Source of the DNA: Hyphomicrobiales bacterium
GTDB lineage: Bacteria > Pseudomonadota > Alphaproteobacteria > Rhizobiales > JALURZ01
Length of the DNA stretch: 24,773 nt
Direction of reading: 5' to 3'
Assembly (NCBI GenBank): GCA_027058735.1
Contig: JALURZ010000200.1
Coordinates: 1-24,773, forward strand
Shown here: one piece after another, positions 14,565-21,936 of the stretch
How positions within the stretch are numbered: the first letter of the stretch is position 1
Layout: every line of letters starts with the position of its first letter
Position numbers and translations under genes: made by a program
Notes under the pieces: generated by a model
The model's input: only the letters and a program-made list of their open reading frames with translations
Databases searched by the model: none
What the model was told of the DNA's origin: nothing

Positions 14565-17000
14565 CTACGAACGCAGACGTTCGTTTTCAGGATCGAACGG
14601 CGATTCGATGATGACGCTCGCCTTGTGGCGTTTGCCAAGGATGGAGATTTCAAGCTCGGTGCCGATCTGCGCAAGCGCCGGCCGCACCATGCCCAGCGCC
14701 AGGCTCTTGCCCAGGCGCCAGCCGAACCCCCCGCTGGTGGCGCGCCCGACCAGGCTTCCATCCTTGTAGATCGGCTCCGAGCCGCGCGCGTCCGTGTCGC
14801 TCACCCCATGCACCTCCAGGGTGACCATGGCGTGGCTGAACCCTCTCTGCTGCCAGGCGACCAGCGCGTCGCGGCCGATAAACCGTTCCTTGTTGAGCTT
14901 CACGAAGCGGTCGAGCCCGGACTCCAGCGCCGCATATTCGATGGAGAGTTCGCGCGGGATCAGCCGGTAGGATTTTTCGATACGCATGGACTCCATCGCG
15001 CGAATGCCGAACGGCTTGATGTCGAATTCGGCGCCGGCATCCATCAGCAAATCAAATATCGTATTCTGCATTTCAATGGGATGATGAAGCTCCCAGCCAA
15101 GTTCGCCGACAAAATTCACGCGGATCGCGGTCGCCATGGCGACGCCGATATTGATCTCCTGCCCGGACAGCCAGGGGAACGCCGCCTTGGAAAGATCGCT
15201 GTCGGTGAGCTTCTGGAGCACCTCGCGCGAACGCGGCCCGGCGACCACCAGCACCCCGTGCTGGCTGGTTGCGGGATACATGGTCACGCTGCCATCGCGC
15301 GGCAGATGTTTTTGCAGATAGTCGTGATCGTGGCGCTCGAACGCGCCGGCTGAAACGAGGTAGTAGCTGTTTTCGCGCATCTTGTAGATGGTGAATTCCG
15401 AACGCACGCCGCCATTGAGCGAAAGCATGTGGCACAGACCGACGCGGCCGGTTTTTTTCGGGATCGAGTTGGCCACCAGAGATTCAAGCCAGGCTTCGGC
15501 GCCTGGGCCGGTGACAAAGCACTTGGCGAATGCCGACATGTCGAGCACACCGACCTTTTCGTGCACGTGTTTGCACTCATTGCCCACATGTTCGAAATAA
15601 TTGGAGCGGCGGAAGCTCCACCGGTCCCTGGCCTCGACACCTTCGGGCGCAAACCAGTTGGGCCGTTCCCAGCCATAGACCTGCCCGAACACCGCGCCCA
15701 GATCCTGCATGCGCTCATAACAGGGCGCGCGCTTGAGCGGACGGGCATCGCCGCGCTCCTCATCGGGGTAGTGGATAACGAAGACATTGCGGTAGGCCTC
15801 TTCGTTCTTCTTGCGCAGATAGCCGCGCGAGGCATAGGGGCCGAAGCGGCGCGGATCGACCCCCATCATGTCTATGGTGGGTTCGCCATCGACGATCCAT
15901 TCGGCCAGTTGCCAGCCCGCGCCGCCGGCTGCGGTGATGCCGAAACTGTGGCCCTCGTTGAGCCAGAAATTATCCAGCCCCCAGGCCGGGCCGATGATCG
16001 GTGATCCGTCCGGCGTATAGCAGATGGCCCCGTTATAGACCTTCTTGACGCCGACCTCGCCGAATGCGGGCACGCGGTTGATGGCCGCCTCGATATGCGG
16101 TTCAAGGCGCTCCAGATCCTCCTGGAACAGTTCGTATTCGCTGGCCTCGTCGGGGCCGTCCAGATAGCAGCACGGCGCGCCGGCCTCATAGGGTCCCAGC
16201 AGCAGGCCGCCGGCCTCTTCGCGCAGATAGTAGGACGCATCGGACTCGCGCAAGACCCCCATTTCCGGCAGGCCATCCTTGTGGCGCTGGACGATTTCGG
16301 GGTGCGGCTCGGTGACGATGAACTGGTGTTCCACAGGGATCACCGGCACATCGAGGCCGACCATCTGGCCGGTGCGCCGGGCGAAGTTTCCGCTGGCCGC
16401 GACCACATGCTCGCAGGTCACGTCGCCCTTGTCGGTCCTGACCAGCCATTCGCCGCCGGCCTTGCGTTCGATGCCGGTAACCGCCGTGTTGCGGTGTATC
16501 GTTGCGCCCCTGGACCGCGCGCCGGCGGCCAGCGCCTGGGTCAGCTCGGCGGGCTGGATATAGCCGTCCTCGGGGTGTTGTATCGCCCCCACCAGGCCTT
16601 CCGTCCGGCATAGCGGCCAGATGTCCTTGACCTCGGCCGGGGTGAGAAAGCGCACATCGACGCCGATGGTCTCCGCGACGCCGGCATAGAAATGATACTC
16701 GTCCATGCGCTCGCGGCTGTTGGCGAGGCGGATGTTGGAGCATTTGACGAAGCCGACGCTCTGGCCGACTTCTTTTTCGAGTTCCTGATAGAAGCGCACC
16801 GAATATTTGTGAATCTGGCCGACCGAATAGCTCATGTTGAACAGGGGCAGCAACCCGGCCGCGTGCCAAGTCGAGCCCGATGTCAGCTCCTTGCGTTCGA
16901 GCAGCATCACATCTGACCAGCCCTTTTTGGCCAGATGATAAAGCGTGCTGACGCCAACGACGCCGCCGCCGACAACCACAACGCGTGCCTGGGATTTCAT
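14565..17000 (-). CDS. dimethylglycine/sarcosine dehydrogenase-like FAD oxidoreductase-GcvT fusion
   Basis: The protein has 811 residues. The N-terminal half (about 5-370) is a DadA-type FAD oxidoreductase with the VVVGGGVVG dinucleotide motif and STWHAAGL, where His46 matches the residue that covalently binds FAD in mammalian dimethylglycine dehydrogenase. An FAD-associated linker follows, then a GcvT aminomethyltransferase domain (about 430-710, with GELGWELHHP and FGIRAMESMR) and a GcvT C-terminal barrel. Such fusions oxidatively demethylate dimethylglycine, sarcosine or related N-methyl amines and hand the carbon to THF. The ATG follows AAGGATCC. The exact amine is not predictable. It converges on the sorbosone dehydrogenase-like gene with two bases between stops. 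Confidence 0.92.
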   Translation of the reverse strand: MKSQARVVVVGGGVVGVSTLYHLAKKGWSDVMLLERKELTSGSTWHAAGLLPLFNMSYSVGQIHKYSVRFYQELEKEVGQSVGFVKCSNIRLANSRERMDEYHFYAGVAETIGVDVRFLTPAEVKDIWPLCRTEGLVGAIQHPEDGYIQPAELTQALAAGARSRGATIHRNTAVTGIERKAGGEWLVRTDKGDVTCEHVVAASGNFARRTGQMVGLDVPVIPVEHQFIVTEPHPEIVQRHKDGLPEMGVLRESDASYYLREEAGGLLLGPYEAGAPCCYLDGPDEASEYELFQEDLERLEPHIEAAINRVPAFGEVGVKKVYNGAICYTPDGSPIIGPAWGLDNFWLNEGHSFGITAAGGAGWQLAEWIVDGEPTIDMMGVDPRRFGPYASRGYLRKKNEEAYRNVFVIHYPDEERGDARPLKRAPCYERMQDLGAVFGQVYGWERPNWFAPEGVEARDRWSFRRSNYFEHVGNECKHVHEKVGVLDMSAFAKCFVTGPGAEAWLESLVANSIPKKTGRVGLCHMLSLNGGVRSEFTIYKMRENSYYLVSAGAFERHDHDYLQKHLPRDGSVTMYPATSQHGVLVVAGPRSREVLQKLTDSDLSKAAFPWLSGQEINIGVAMATAIRVNFVGELGWELHHPIEMQNTIFDLLMDAGAEFDIKPFGIRAMESMRIEKSYRLIPRELSIEYAALESGLDRFVKLNKERFIGRDALVAWQQRGFSHAMVTLEVHGVSDTDARGSEPIYKDGSLVGRATSGGFGWRLGKSLALGMVRPALAQIGTELEISILGKRHKASVIIESPFDPENERLRS
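14567..14587 (+). terminator. intrinsic terminator-like hairpin embedded in the opposing coding end
   Basis: ACGAACG (14567-14573) pairs perfectly with CGTTCGT (14578-14584) around CAGA and is followed by TTT (a TTTT run counting the last stem base). It starts five bases after the stop of the sorbosone dehydrogenase-like gene, as a rho-independent terminator should. The same bases encode the last residues of the convergent flavoprotein. The U-run is short, so efficiency is uncertain. Confidence 0.55.
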
Positions 17001-17128
17001 GGATCCTTGCTCCCCGAAAACCGCCCCTGCGGGCTCGTTCCGGCAGCAGAATAATCCCGGGGCATGAATTATCCCAAGGGTTTTCCGACCGTTCCGCACG
17101 GGATTGCGACGCCGACGCGGGCCACCGC

Positions 17129-17779
17129 TCAGCCATAGGCGACCAGCCCCGCCTCCGCGAGCCCGGTCAGCACGAATTCGACCGCCAGCGCCCCCAGAAT
17201 GATGCCGAGGATACGGGTGACGATTTTGGTGAATGTCTCGCCGGCAAGTTTTTCCAGCCGGGTGCTGAGGAGGAACAAAAACAGGGTCAAAAGCAGGACC
17301 CCCGCCATGACCGCGATGATCGTGGCCTGGGTCGCATAGTCTCCGGTGTGGCGCGAGTTCAGCAGGATCATCGTGGTGATCGCGCCGGGCCCGGCGATCA
17401 GCGGAATACCCAGTGGAAAATAGGCGACATCGTCGTCCAGCGCGGCTGGCGCGTGATCCTCCTCGGCCGCCGCCGCGTTGCGCTGGCGCCGTTCGGTGCG
17501 TTTTTCAAACAGCATTTCGACAGCGATCAAAAACAGCAGCAACCCGCCGGCAATGCGAAAGGCGGGCAGCGAGATGCCCAGCGCCGCCAGCGCCGATTTC
17601 CCTAGCAGCGCGAATATCAGCAGGACAAGAAAGGCCGTGACGATACTGCGCCAGGCAACGGCCACCCGTTCGCGGGCGCTGGCATTGGGGGTCAGCGACA
17701 GATACATAGGCATCAGACCCACAGGGTCGATCACCACGAACAAGGTGACGAATGTCGGAATAATAATGTCGCTCAGCAT
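17129..17779 (-). CDS. MarC family integral membrane protein
   Basis: The protein has 216 residues with about six transmembrane helices. FVVIDPVGLMPMYLSLT (14-30) and FPLGIPLIAGPGAITTMIL (122-140) are the two repeated signatures of the MarC/UPF0056 family. A charged cytoplasmic-type loop (about 91-115, KRTERRQRNAAAAEEDH) separates the halves. The family was once tied to multiple antibiotic resistance, but that role has not held up and its function is unknown. The start lies three bases after the stop of the small membrane protein gene, so the two are almost certainly cotranscribed and translationally coupled. Confidence 0.92.
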   Translation of the reverse strand: MLSDIIIPTFVTLFVVIDPVGLMPMYLSLTPNASARERVAVAWRSIVTAFLVLLIFALLGKSALAALGISLPAFRIAGGLLLFLIAVEMLFEKRTERRQRNAAAAEEDHAPAALDDDVAYFPLGIPLIAGPGAITTMILLNSRHTGDYATQATIIAVMAGVLLLTLFLFLLSTRLEKLAGETFTKIVTRILGIILGALAVEFVLTGLAEAGLVAYG

Positions 17780-17782
17780 CGC

Positions 17783-18190
17783 CTAGAACGGCCCCTCGCC
17801 GGGACCGACGGTAAAGTCGCGCCGGGCAGAGCGGATGGTGATGGAATATCCGGCGACGACGTCGATCAGCGCCATCAGCATGATCAGGAAAAACGTGGAG
17901 GTTGCGGCTTCGGGCACCAGCAGGAACTCGACCAGGCAGATGATGAACACGACCGTGGACAGCATGTGGTCGGCAATGGAGGAAGGGCCGGTGCGCGTCG
18001 ATTTGAGAATTTCCACAAACAGCAGCAGCAGGGCGAATGTCACGATCAGATGATGCATCGTGAAAGACCACGGCGCGCCGGACACCATGAGCAGGGAAAA
18101 CAGTTCCGTATCAAGCGAAGGCCCGGTGAAAAAAACAACCGCGTTATAGGCGATGAGAGCAAGGACGAGCAGCGGAAAACTGGACAGCAT
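17783..18190 (-). CDS. small four-helix membrane protein of unknown function
   Basis: The protein has 135 residues with hydrophobic helices at about 4-22, 46-62, 78-93 and 98-116. The segment between the first two (25-40) is weakly hydrophobic and may be a loop or re-entrant. A WSFTMHHL stretch precedes helix two, and the charged tail ends FTVGPGEGPF. I do not recognise a named family. The ATG at 18190 follows GGAGG at nine bases and removes a 21-residue basic N-terminus that an earlier ATG (18253) would add. The gene precedes marC by three bases, so it may be a partner of MarC. The rpmF terminator lies about 100 bases upstream. Confidence 0.8.
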   Translation of the reverse strand: MLSSFPLLVLALIAYNAVVFFTGPSLDTELFSLLMVSGAPWSFTMHHLIVTFALLLLFVEILKSTRTGPSSIADHMLSTVVFIICLVEFLLVPEAATSTFFLIMLMALIDVVAGYSITIRSARRDFTVGPGEGPF

Positions 18191-18288
18191 CGGCCATGGC
18201 CTCCATGGTTGGCATCGCCCGGTCGCGCGCGATGATCGGGCCAAGACTGGCATATCGTACCAGATAGGCCAAGGTGACCCCCCGCAAC

Positions 18289-18317
18289 AAAAAAGAGCGG
18301 ACCCCGCGCGCCCGCTC
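18289..18317 (-). terminator. rho-independent terminator of rpmF
   Basis: On the minus strand GAGCGG (18317-18312) pairs with CCGCTC (18300-18295), extendable by a wobble and one more pair, followed directly by six T residues (18294-18289). It lies 36 bases after the rpmF stop. It should separate rpmF from the small membrane protein-marC pair downstream. Confidence 0.85.
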
Positions 18318-18352
18318 CTGGATTTGCCCGCACGTGGCCGAAATCAGCCGTG

Positions 18353-18538
18353 CTAGAAATCATCCTTCGGTTCGAGCACCTGGCGGCCGCGATACATGCC
18401 GGACTTCAGGTCGATATGATGGGGGCGGCGCAATTCGCCGGTTTCCTTGTCCTCGACATAGGCCGGGCGTTTCAGCGCATCCGTTGAACGCCGGTGGCCC
18501 CGCTTGGAACGGGTGATTTTCGACTTGGGGACTGCCAT
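18353..18538 (-). CDS. rpmF: 50S ribosomal protein bL32
   Basis: The protein has 61 residues. The start MAVPKSKITRSKRGHRRS is the universal bL32 N-terminus, and the LKRPAYVEDKETGELRRPHH continuation is the alphaproteobacterial form, without the zinc-binding cysteines found in some other bacteria. It is a component of the large ribosomal subunit. GGAG lies ten bases before the ATG. It is monocistronic in appearance, with a strong terminator downstream, and divergent from ispA. Confidence 0.98.
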   Translation of the reverse strand: MAVPKSKITRSKRGHRRSTDALKRPAYVEDKETGELRRPHHIDLKSGMYRGRQVLEPKDDF

Positions 18539-18606
18539 GTCCGTAGAGCTCCAAATTTGTCATGATCGGCGCGCCATTGCGTGGTCTGGGCGCCACGGCG
18601 AGCGAA

Positions 18607-18633
18607 TTGACACGATCCGGAGGGGCTTATAGG
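18607..18633 (+). promoter_or_regulatory. candidate promoter upstream of ispA
   Basis: TTGACA (18607-18612) is followed 15 bases later by TATAGG (18628-18633). The spacing is shorter than the preferred 17 and the -10 is imperfect. The position, in the 158-base divergent gap between rpmF and ispA, is sensible. The region must also hold the rpmF promoter on the other strand, which I could not place. Confidence 0.3.
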
Positions 18634-18696
18634 ACGAACCGGCGGGAATTTCCATAGCAAAACCGGTAAAGTGCGCATCCCTGGACAGCGGAGAAG

Positions 18697-19593
18697 ATGA
18701 GCAGGCCCATGAGTTTTGAGGACATTCTGGCCGCGCGCACCGGCCCGGTAGATCGGTTTTTGCGCGCCGCGCTTGAAGACCAGCCGTTGCCCTCGGCGCG
18801 GATATCGAAGGCCATGGCCCATGGGGTGCTTGGTGGCGGTAAACGGTTGCGGCCGTTTCTGGCGCTCACCACCGCCGCCCTGTTCGGCGTCGCCGAAGGG
18901 TCCGCGCTGCGCACCGCGGCGGCCATCGAATGCGTGCATTGCTATTCGCTGATCCATGATGATCTGCCGGCCATGGACGATGACGACATGCGCCGCGGCC
19001 GGCCAGCCGTTCATATCGCGTTCGACGAGGCCACCGCCATTCTGGCGGGCGACGGGCTGCTGACGCTGGCGTTTGAAATCCTGGCAAATCCTGAGACCCA
19101 CCGTGATGGCGCGGTGCGGGCGGAATTGATCGGAATGCTGGCGCGCGCGGCCGGCCCGCGCGGCATGATCGCAGGCCAGATGCTCGATCTGGAAGCCGAA
19201 CACACAACGCTCGGCCGGCAGGAAACCCTGGCCATGCAGCAACTGAAAACCGGGGAACTGATGGTGTATTCCTGCCTGGCGGGCGCCTGTCTCGGCGGCG
19301 CGGCCCCCGGCGAGCGCGACGCGCTGCGCGCTTATGCAACGGGGTTTGGCCAGGCGTTCCAGATTGCCGACGATCTTCTCGACAGCGAGGGAAGTGCCGC
19401 GGATGCGGGCAAGAAAACCGGCAAGGACGCCGGGCGCGGCAAGGCAACCGCGGTCGCTGTTCTGGGGGCGGACGGGGCGCGCGCCGAAGCGAACCGGCTG
19501 ATTGAAGAGGCTGTTCTTGCCTTGGACAGGTTCGGCAACAGGGCCGCCGATCTCATCGCCGCCGCCCGGTTTGTTGTCGCGCGGACGCATTAG
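18697..19593 (+). CDS. ispA: farnesyl diphosphate synthase-type short-chain polyprenyl synthase
   Basis: The protein has 298 residues. The first aspartate-rich motif is DDLPAMDDDDMRRG (from residue 88) and the second is FQIADDLLD (Asp225, Asp226, Asp229). GGGKRLRP (46-53) and QMLDLEAE are further family marks. The HCYSLIHDD context closely resembles bacterial IspA, which makes farnesyl diphosphate from DMAPP and IPP; a geranylgeranyl product cannot be excluded. GGAG lies three bases before the ATG at 18697, and a second in-frame ATG at 18709 is an alternative start. Another isoprenoid gene, ispG, converges on it with ten bases between stops. Confidence 0.93.
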   Translation: MSRPMSFEDILAARTGPVDRFLRAALEDQPLPSARISKAMAHGVLGGGKRLRPFLALTTAALFGVAEGSALRTAAAIECVHCYSLIHDDLPAMDDDDMRRGRPAVHIAFDEATAILAGDGLLTLAFEILANPETHRDGAVRAELIGMLARAAGPRGMIAGQMLDLEAEHTTLGRQETLAMQQLKTGELMVYSCLAGACLGGAAPGERDALRAYATGFGQAFQIADDLLDSEGSAADAGKKTGKDAGRGKATAVAVLGADGARAEANRLIEEAVLALDRFGNRAADLIAAARFVVARTH

Positions 19594-19611
19594 ACGTGGA
19601 GCCTCACGTCT
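19592..19611. terminator. shared hairpin over the convergent ispA/ispG stop codons
   Basis: AGACGTG (19592-19598) pairs perfectly with CACGTCT (19605-19611) around a six-base loop. It covers most of the ispA stop and all of the ispG stop. The symmetry makes it available to both transcripts. Neither side has a U-run, so it may mark 3' ends by protecting or pausing rather than act as a classical intrinsic terminator. Confidence 0.4.
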
Positions 19612-20824
19612 TGGCGTAGCGCCGCGCCACATAGTCTTCCACGATCGCCTTGAACTGGCCGGCGAGATCATCACCGCGCAGGGTCGCCGTTTTTTTCCCG
19701 TCGATGAATACAGGGGCGGCCGGCTGCTCGCCGGTGCCGGGCAGGGATATGCCGATATCGGCATGCTTGCTTTCCCCCGGTCCGTTGACGATACAGCCCA
19801 TGACCGCGAGCCGCAGCGTTTCAAAGCCCGCATAGCGTTCGCGCCAGTCGGCCTCGCGCTCGCGGATATAGGCCTCGATTTCGCCGGCCAGCGTCTGGAA
19901 TTGAGTGCTCGTCGTGCGCCCGCAGCCGGGACAGGCGATCACCACCGGCCTGAACGAGCGCAGGCCCAGCGCCTGCACCAGTTCCTGGGCGACTTCCACT
20001 TCCCGGCTGCGCGTCCCGCCCGGTTCGGGGGTCAGGGAAACGCGGATCGTGTCGCCGATGCCCTGATGCAGCAGAACCGCCAGTCCGGCGGCCGACGACA
20101 CAATGCCCTTGGCCCCCATGCCGGCCTCGGTGAGGCCAAGATGCAGCGCATGTTCGCTGCGTCCGGCCAGGTCGCGGTAAACCCGAATGAGGTCGGTGAC
20201 ATCGCTGACCTTGGCCGACAGGATGATGCGCTCTGCTCCCAGTCCCAGTTGTTCGGCCCGTCTGGCGCTCTGCACGGCGGAGACGACCATGGCATCCAGC
20301 GTAACGCGCCGGGCGCTCGCCGGGCGCGGCTTTTTCGCGTTGTCGTCCATCAGTTGCTGCAACAGTCTTTGATCGAGACTGCCCCAGTTGACGCCGATGC
20401 GAACCGGGCGCTCATGCCGCAGGGCTTCCTCGATCATCGCCGAAAACTGCTTGTCCTGCCGGCCGCCGAACCCGACATTTCCCGGATTGATGCGGTATTT
20501 GGCGAGCGCCCGCGCGCAGGCCGGATGATCCTTGAGCAGGCGGTGACCGATATAGTGAAAATCGCCGATCAGCGGAATATCGACCCCCAGTGCATCGAGC
20601 TTGTCGCGAATATGGGGAACGGCGGCGGCCGCCTCGTCGCGATCGACCGTGACGCGCACAAGCTGGGAGCCGGCGCGCGCCAGTTCCGCGATCTGGGCGA
20701 CGCTCGCCGCGATATCGGCGGTATCGGTATTGGTCATGGACTGTATGACAACCGGCGCGCCGCCGCCCACGGCAACGCCGCCGATCATGACCTGAGGGGT
20801 CTGGCGTCTTTCGTGCATCGTCAT
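19604..20824 (-). CDS. ispG: 4-hydroxy-3-methylbut-2-enyl diphosphate synthase (flavodoxin)
   Basis: The protein has 406 residues. A TIM-barrel half (QSMTNTDTAD near 40, INPGNVGFG, GVNWGSLD, LGLTEAGMGAKG) is followed by the Fe-S half with Cys298 and Cys301 (CPGCGRT) and Cys344 (MGCIVNGPGES, with the catalytic-region Glu351). It converts methylerythritol cyclodiphosphate to HMBPP in the MEP pathway using a [4Fe-4S] cluster. The ATG at 20824 overlaps the ureohydrolase stop by ATGA; a second ATG two codons later is possible. It is transcribed behind the ureohydrolase gene, and ispA is its convergent neighbour. Confidence 0.96.
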   Translation of the reverse strand: MTMHERRQTPQVMIGGVAVGGGAPVVIQSMTNTDTADIAASVAQIAELARAGSQLVRVTVDRDEAAAAVPHIRDKLDALGVDIPLIGDFHYIGHRLLKDHPACARALAKYRINPGNVGFGGRQDKQFSAMIEEALRHERPVRIGVNWGSLDQRLLQQLMDDNAKKPRPASARRVTLDAMVVSAVQSARRAEQLGLGAERIILSAKVSDVTDLIRVYRDLAGRSEHALHLGLTEAGMGAKGIVSSAAGLAVLLHQGIGDTIRVSLTPEPGGTRSREVEVAQELVQALGLRSFRPVVIACPGCGRTTSTQFQTLAGEIEAYIREREADWRERYAGFETLRLAVMGCIVNGPGESKHADIGISLPGTGEQPAAPVFIDGKKTATLRGDDLAGQFKAIVEDYVARRYAKT

Positions 20825-21780
20825 CGCCGCCGGTCCGCCTGCTCGGCCATCAGGCACAGCAGTTCATACATCATGGTGACGCCGACCAGGGCGGTATGGC
20901 CGGCCGGATCGAACGGGGGCGATACTTCAACCACATCGGCGCCGGTGATGTCGAGACCGCGCAAGTGCCGCAGCATGGTCTGGGCTTCACGGGTTGAGAA
21001 GCCGCCCGCTTCCGGCGTCCCGGTGCCCGGCGCGAAGGCCGGATCGAGACAGTCGATGTCAAAACTGACATAGACCGGGCGCTCCCCGACCACGGCGCGC
21101 GCCTGGTCCATGACCTCCCGGGTTCCAAGCGCCACGCATTCCTCGATTTCCAGAATCCGTATGCCCTGATCGAGCGCCCACCGCTTGTCCTGCGGCCCGT
21201 AGAGCGATCCGCGCAGGCCGATCTGAACCGTGCGTTCGGGATCGAGGACGCCTTCCTCGATGGCCCGGCGAAACGGTGTGCCATGGGTGTATTTGCTGCC
21301 CCCGAAATAATCGTCCCAGGTATCCCCGTGGGCATCGAAATGCACCATGGCGAGAGGCTCGTGCGCGCCGAGGGCGCGCAGGATCGGCAGCGACACGAGA
21401 TGGTCGCCGCCGGCCGACAGCGGGCGGATACCCAGATCGCGGACGGATTTGTAGAAATCGCCGATCCGCTCCAGGGTGTCCATGAGATCGGCCGGGTTGA
21501 CCGGGGCGTCTCCCAGATCGGCGCAATTAGCCAGTTTGAACGGGGCGATTTCAAGGGCGTGGTGATATTCGCGCAGCATGCTCGACTGGTCGCGCATCTG
21601 GCGCGGCGCATGGCGCGGGCCTGGGCGATTGGTGGTGCCCCCGTCCCAGGGAACGCCGATCAGCCCGATCTCGATGCCGGCGGCCTGTTCAAGCGGAACA
21701 TGGGGAAGCCGCATGAATGTGGACAGCCCCGCGAAGCGCGGCGTCTTCATGCCGGACAGGGGCTGGTGAAATTCGGGCAT
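20821..21780 (-). CDS. ureohydrolase (agmatinase / guanidinobutyrase-like)
   Basis: The protein has 319 residues of the arginase/agmatinase family. The Mn ligands are His127 (GGDH), Asp149, His151 and Asp153 (HFDAHGD) and Asp241 and Asp243 (SFDIDCLDPAF). THGTPFRR (165-172) is the usual substrate-side segment. The N-terminus (HQPLSGMKTPRFAGLSTFMRLP) resembles guanidinobutyrase/guanidinopropionase-type enzymes more than E. coli agmatinase, so the guanidino substrate is uncertain. All members hydrolyse a guanidino group to urea plus an amine. AAGGA lies 12 bases before the ATG, a little far. The stop overlaps the ispG start by four bases. Confidence 0.9.
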   Translation of the reverse strand: MPEFHQPLSGMKTPRFAGLSTFMRLPHVPLEQAAGIEIGLIGVPWDGGTTNRPGPRHAPRQMRDQSSMLREYHHALEIAPFKLANCADLGDAPVNPADLMDTLERIGDFYKSVRDLGIRPLSAGGDHLVSLPILRALGAHEPLAMVHFDAHGDTWDDYFGGSKYTHGTPFRRAIEEGVLDPERTVQIGLRGSLYGPQDKRWALDQGIRILEIEECVALGTREVMDQARAVVGERPVYVSFDIDCLDPAFAPGTGTPEAGGFSTREAQTMLRHLRGLDITGADVVEVSPPFDPAGHTALVGVTMMYELLCLMAEQADRRR

Positions 21781-21936
21781 GTCTGGTCATTGTCCTTTGC
21801 GCCGGACAGGCTCTGAACGCCGTATCCATGGTCCGCGCGATGGTGCACCCGGCGCCATCATGTTGCAATGGCGCAGGGCATGGAAAAATCGGTCCGCGAC
21901 GGCGCCACTGAGCGCCGGAGTTCACCCGCAAGGCGT

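Noticed and set aside
19502..21073. 523-codon open frame antisense to ispG and the ureohydrolase gene
   Set aside because: It spans two well-identified genes on the other strand and shows no recognisable protein features.
21900..21917. CGGCGC/GCGCCG hairpin after the two-domain dehydrogenase gene
   Set aside because: Six GC pairs with no U-run next to it on the relevant strand; not enough to call a terminator.
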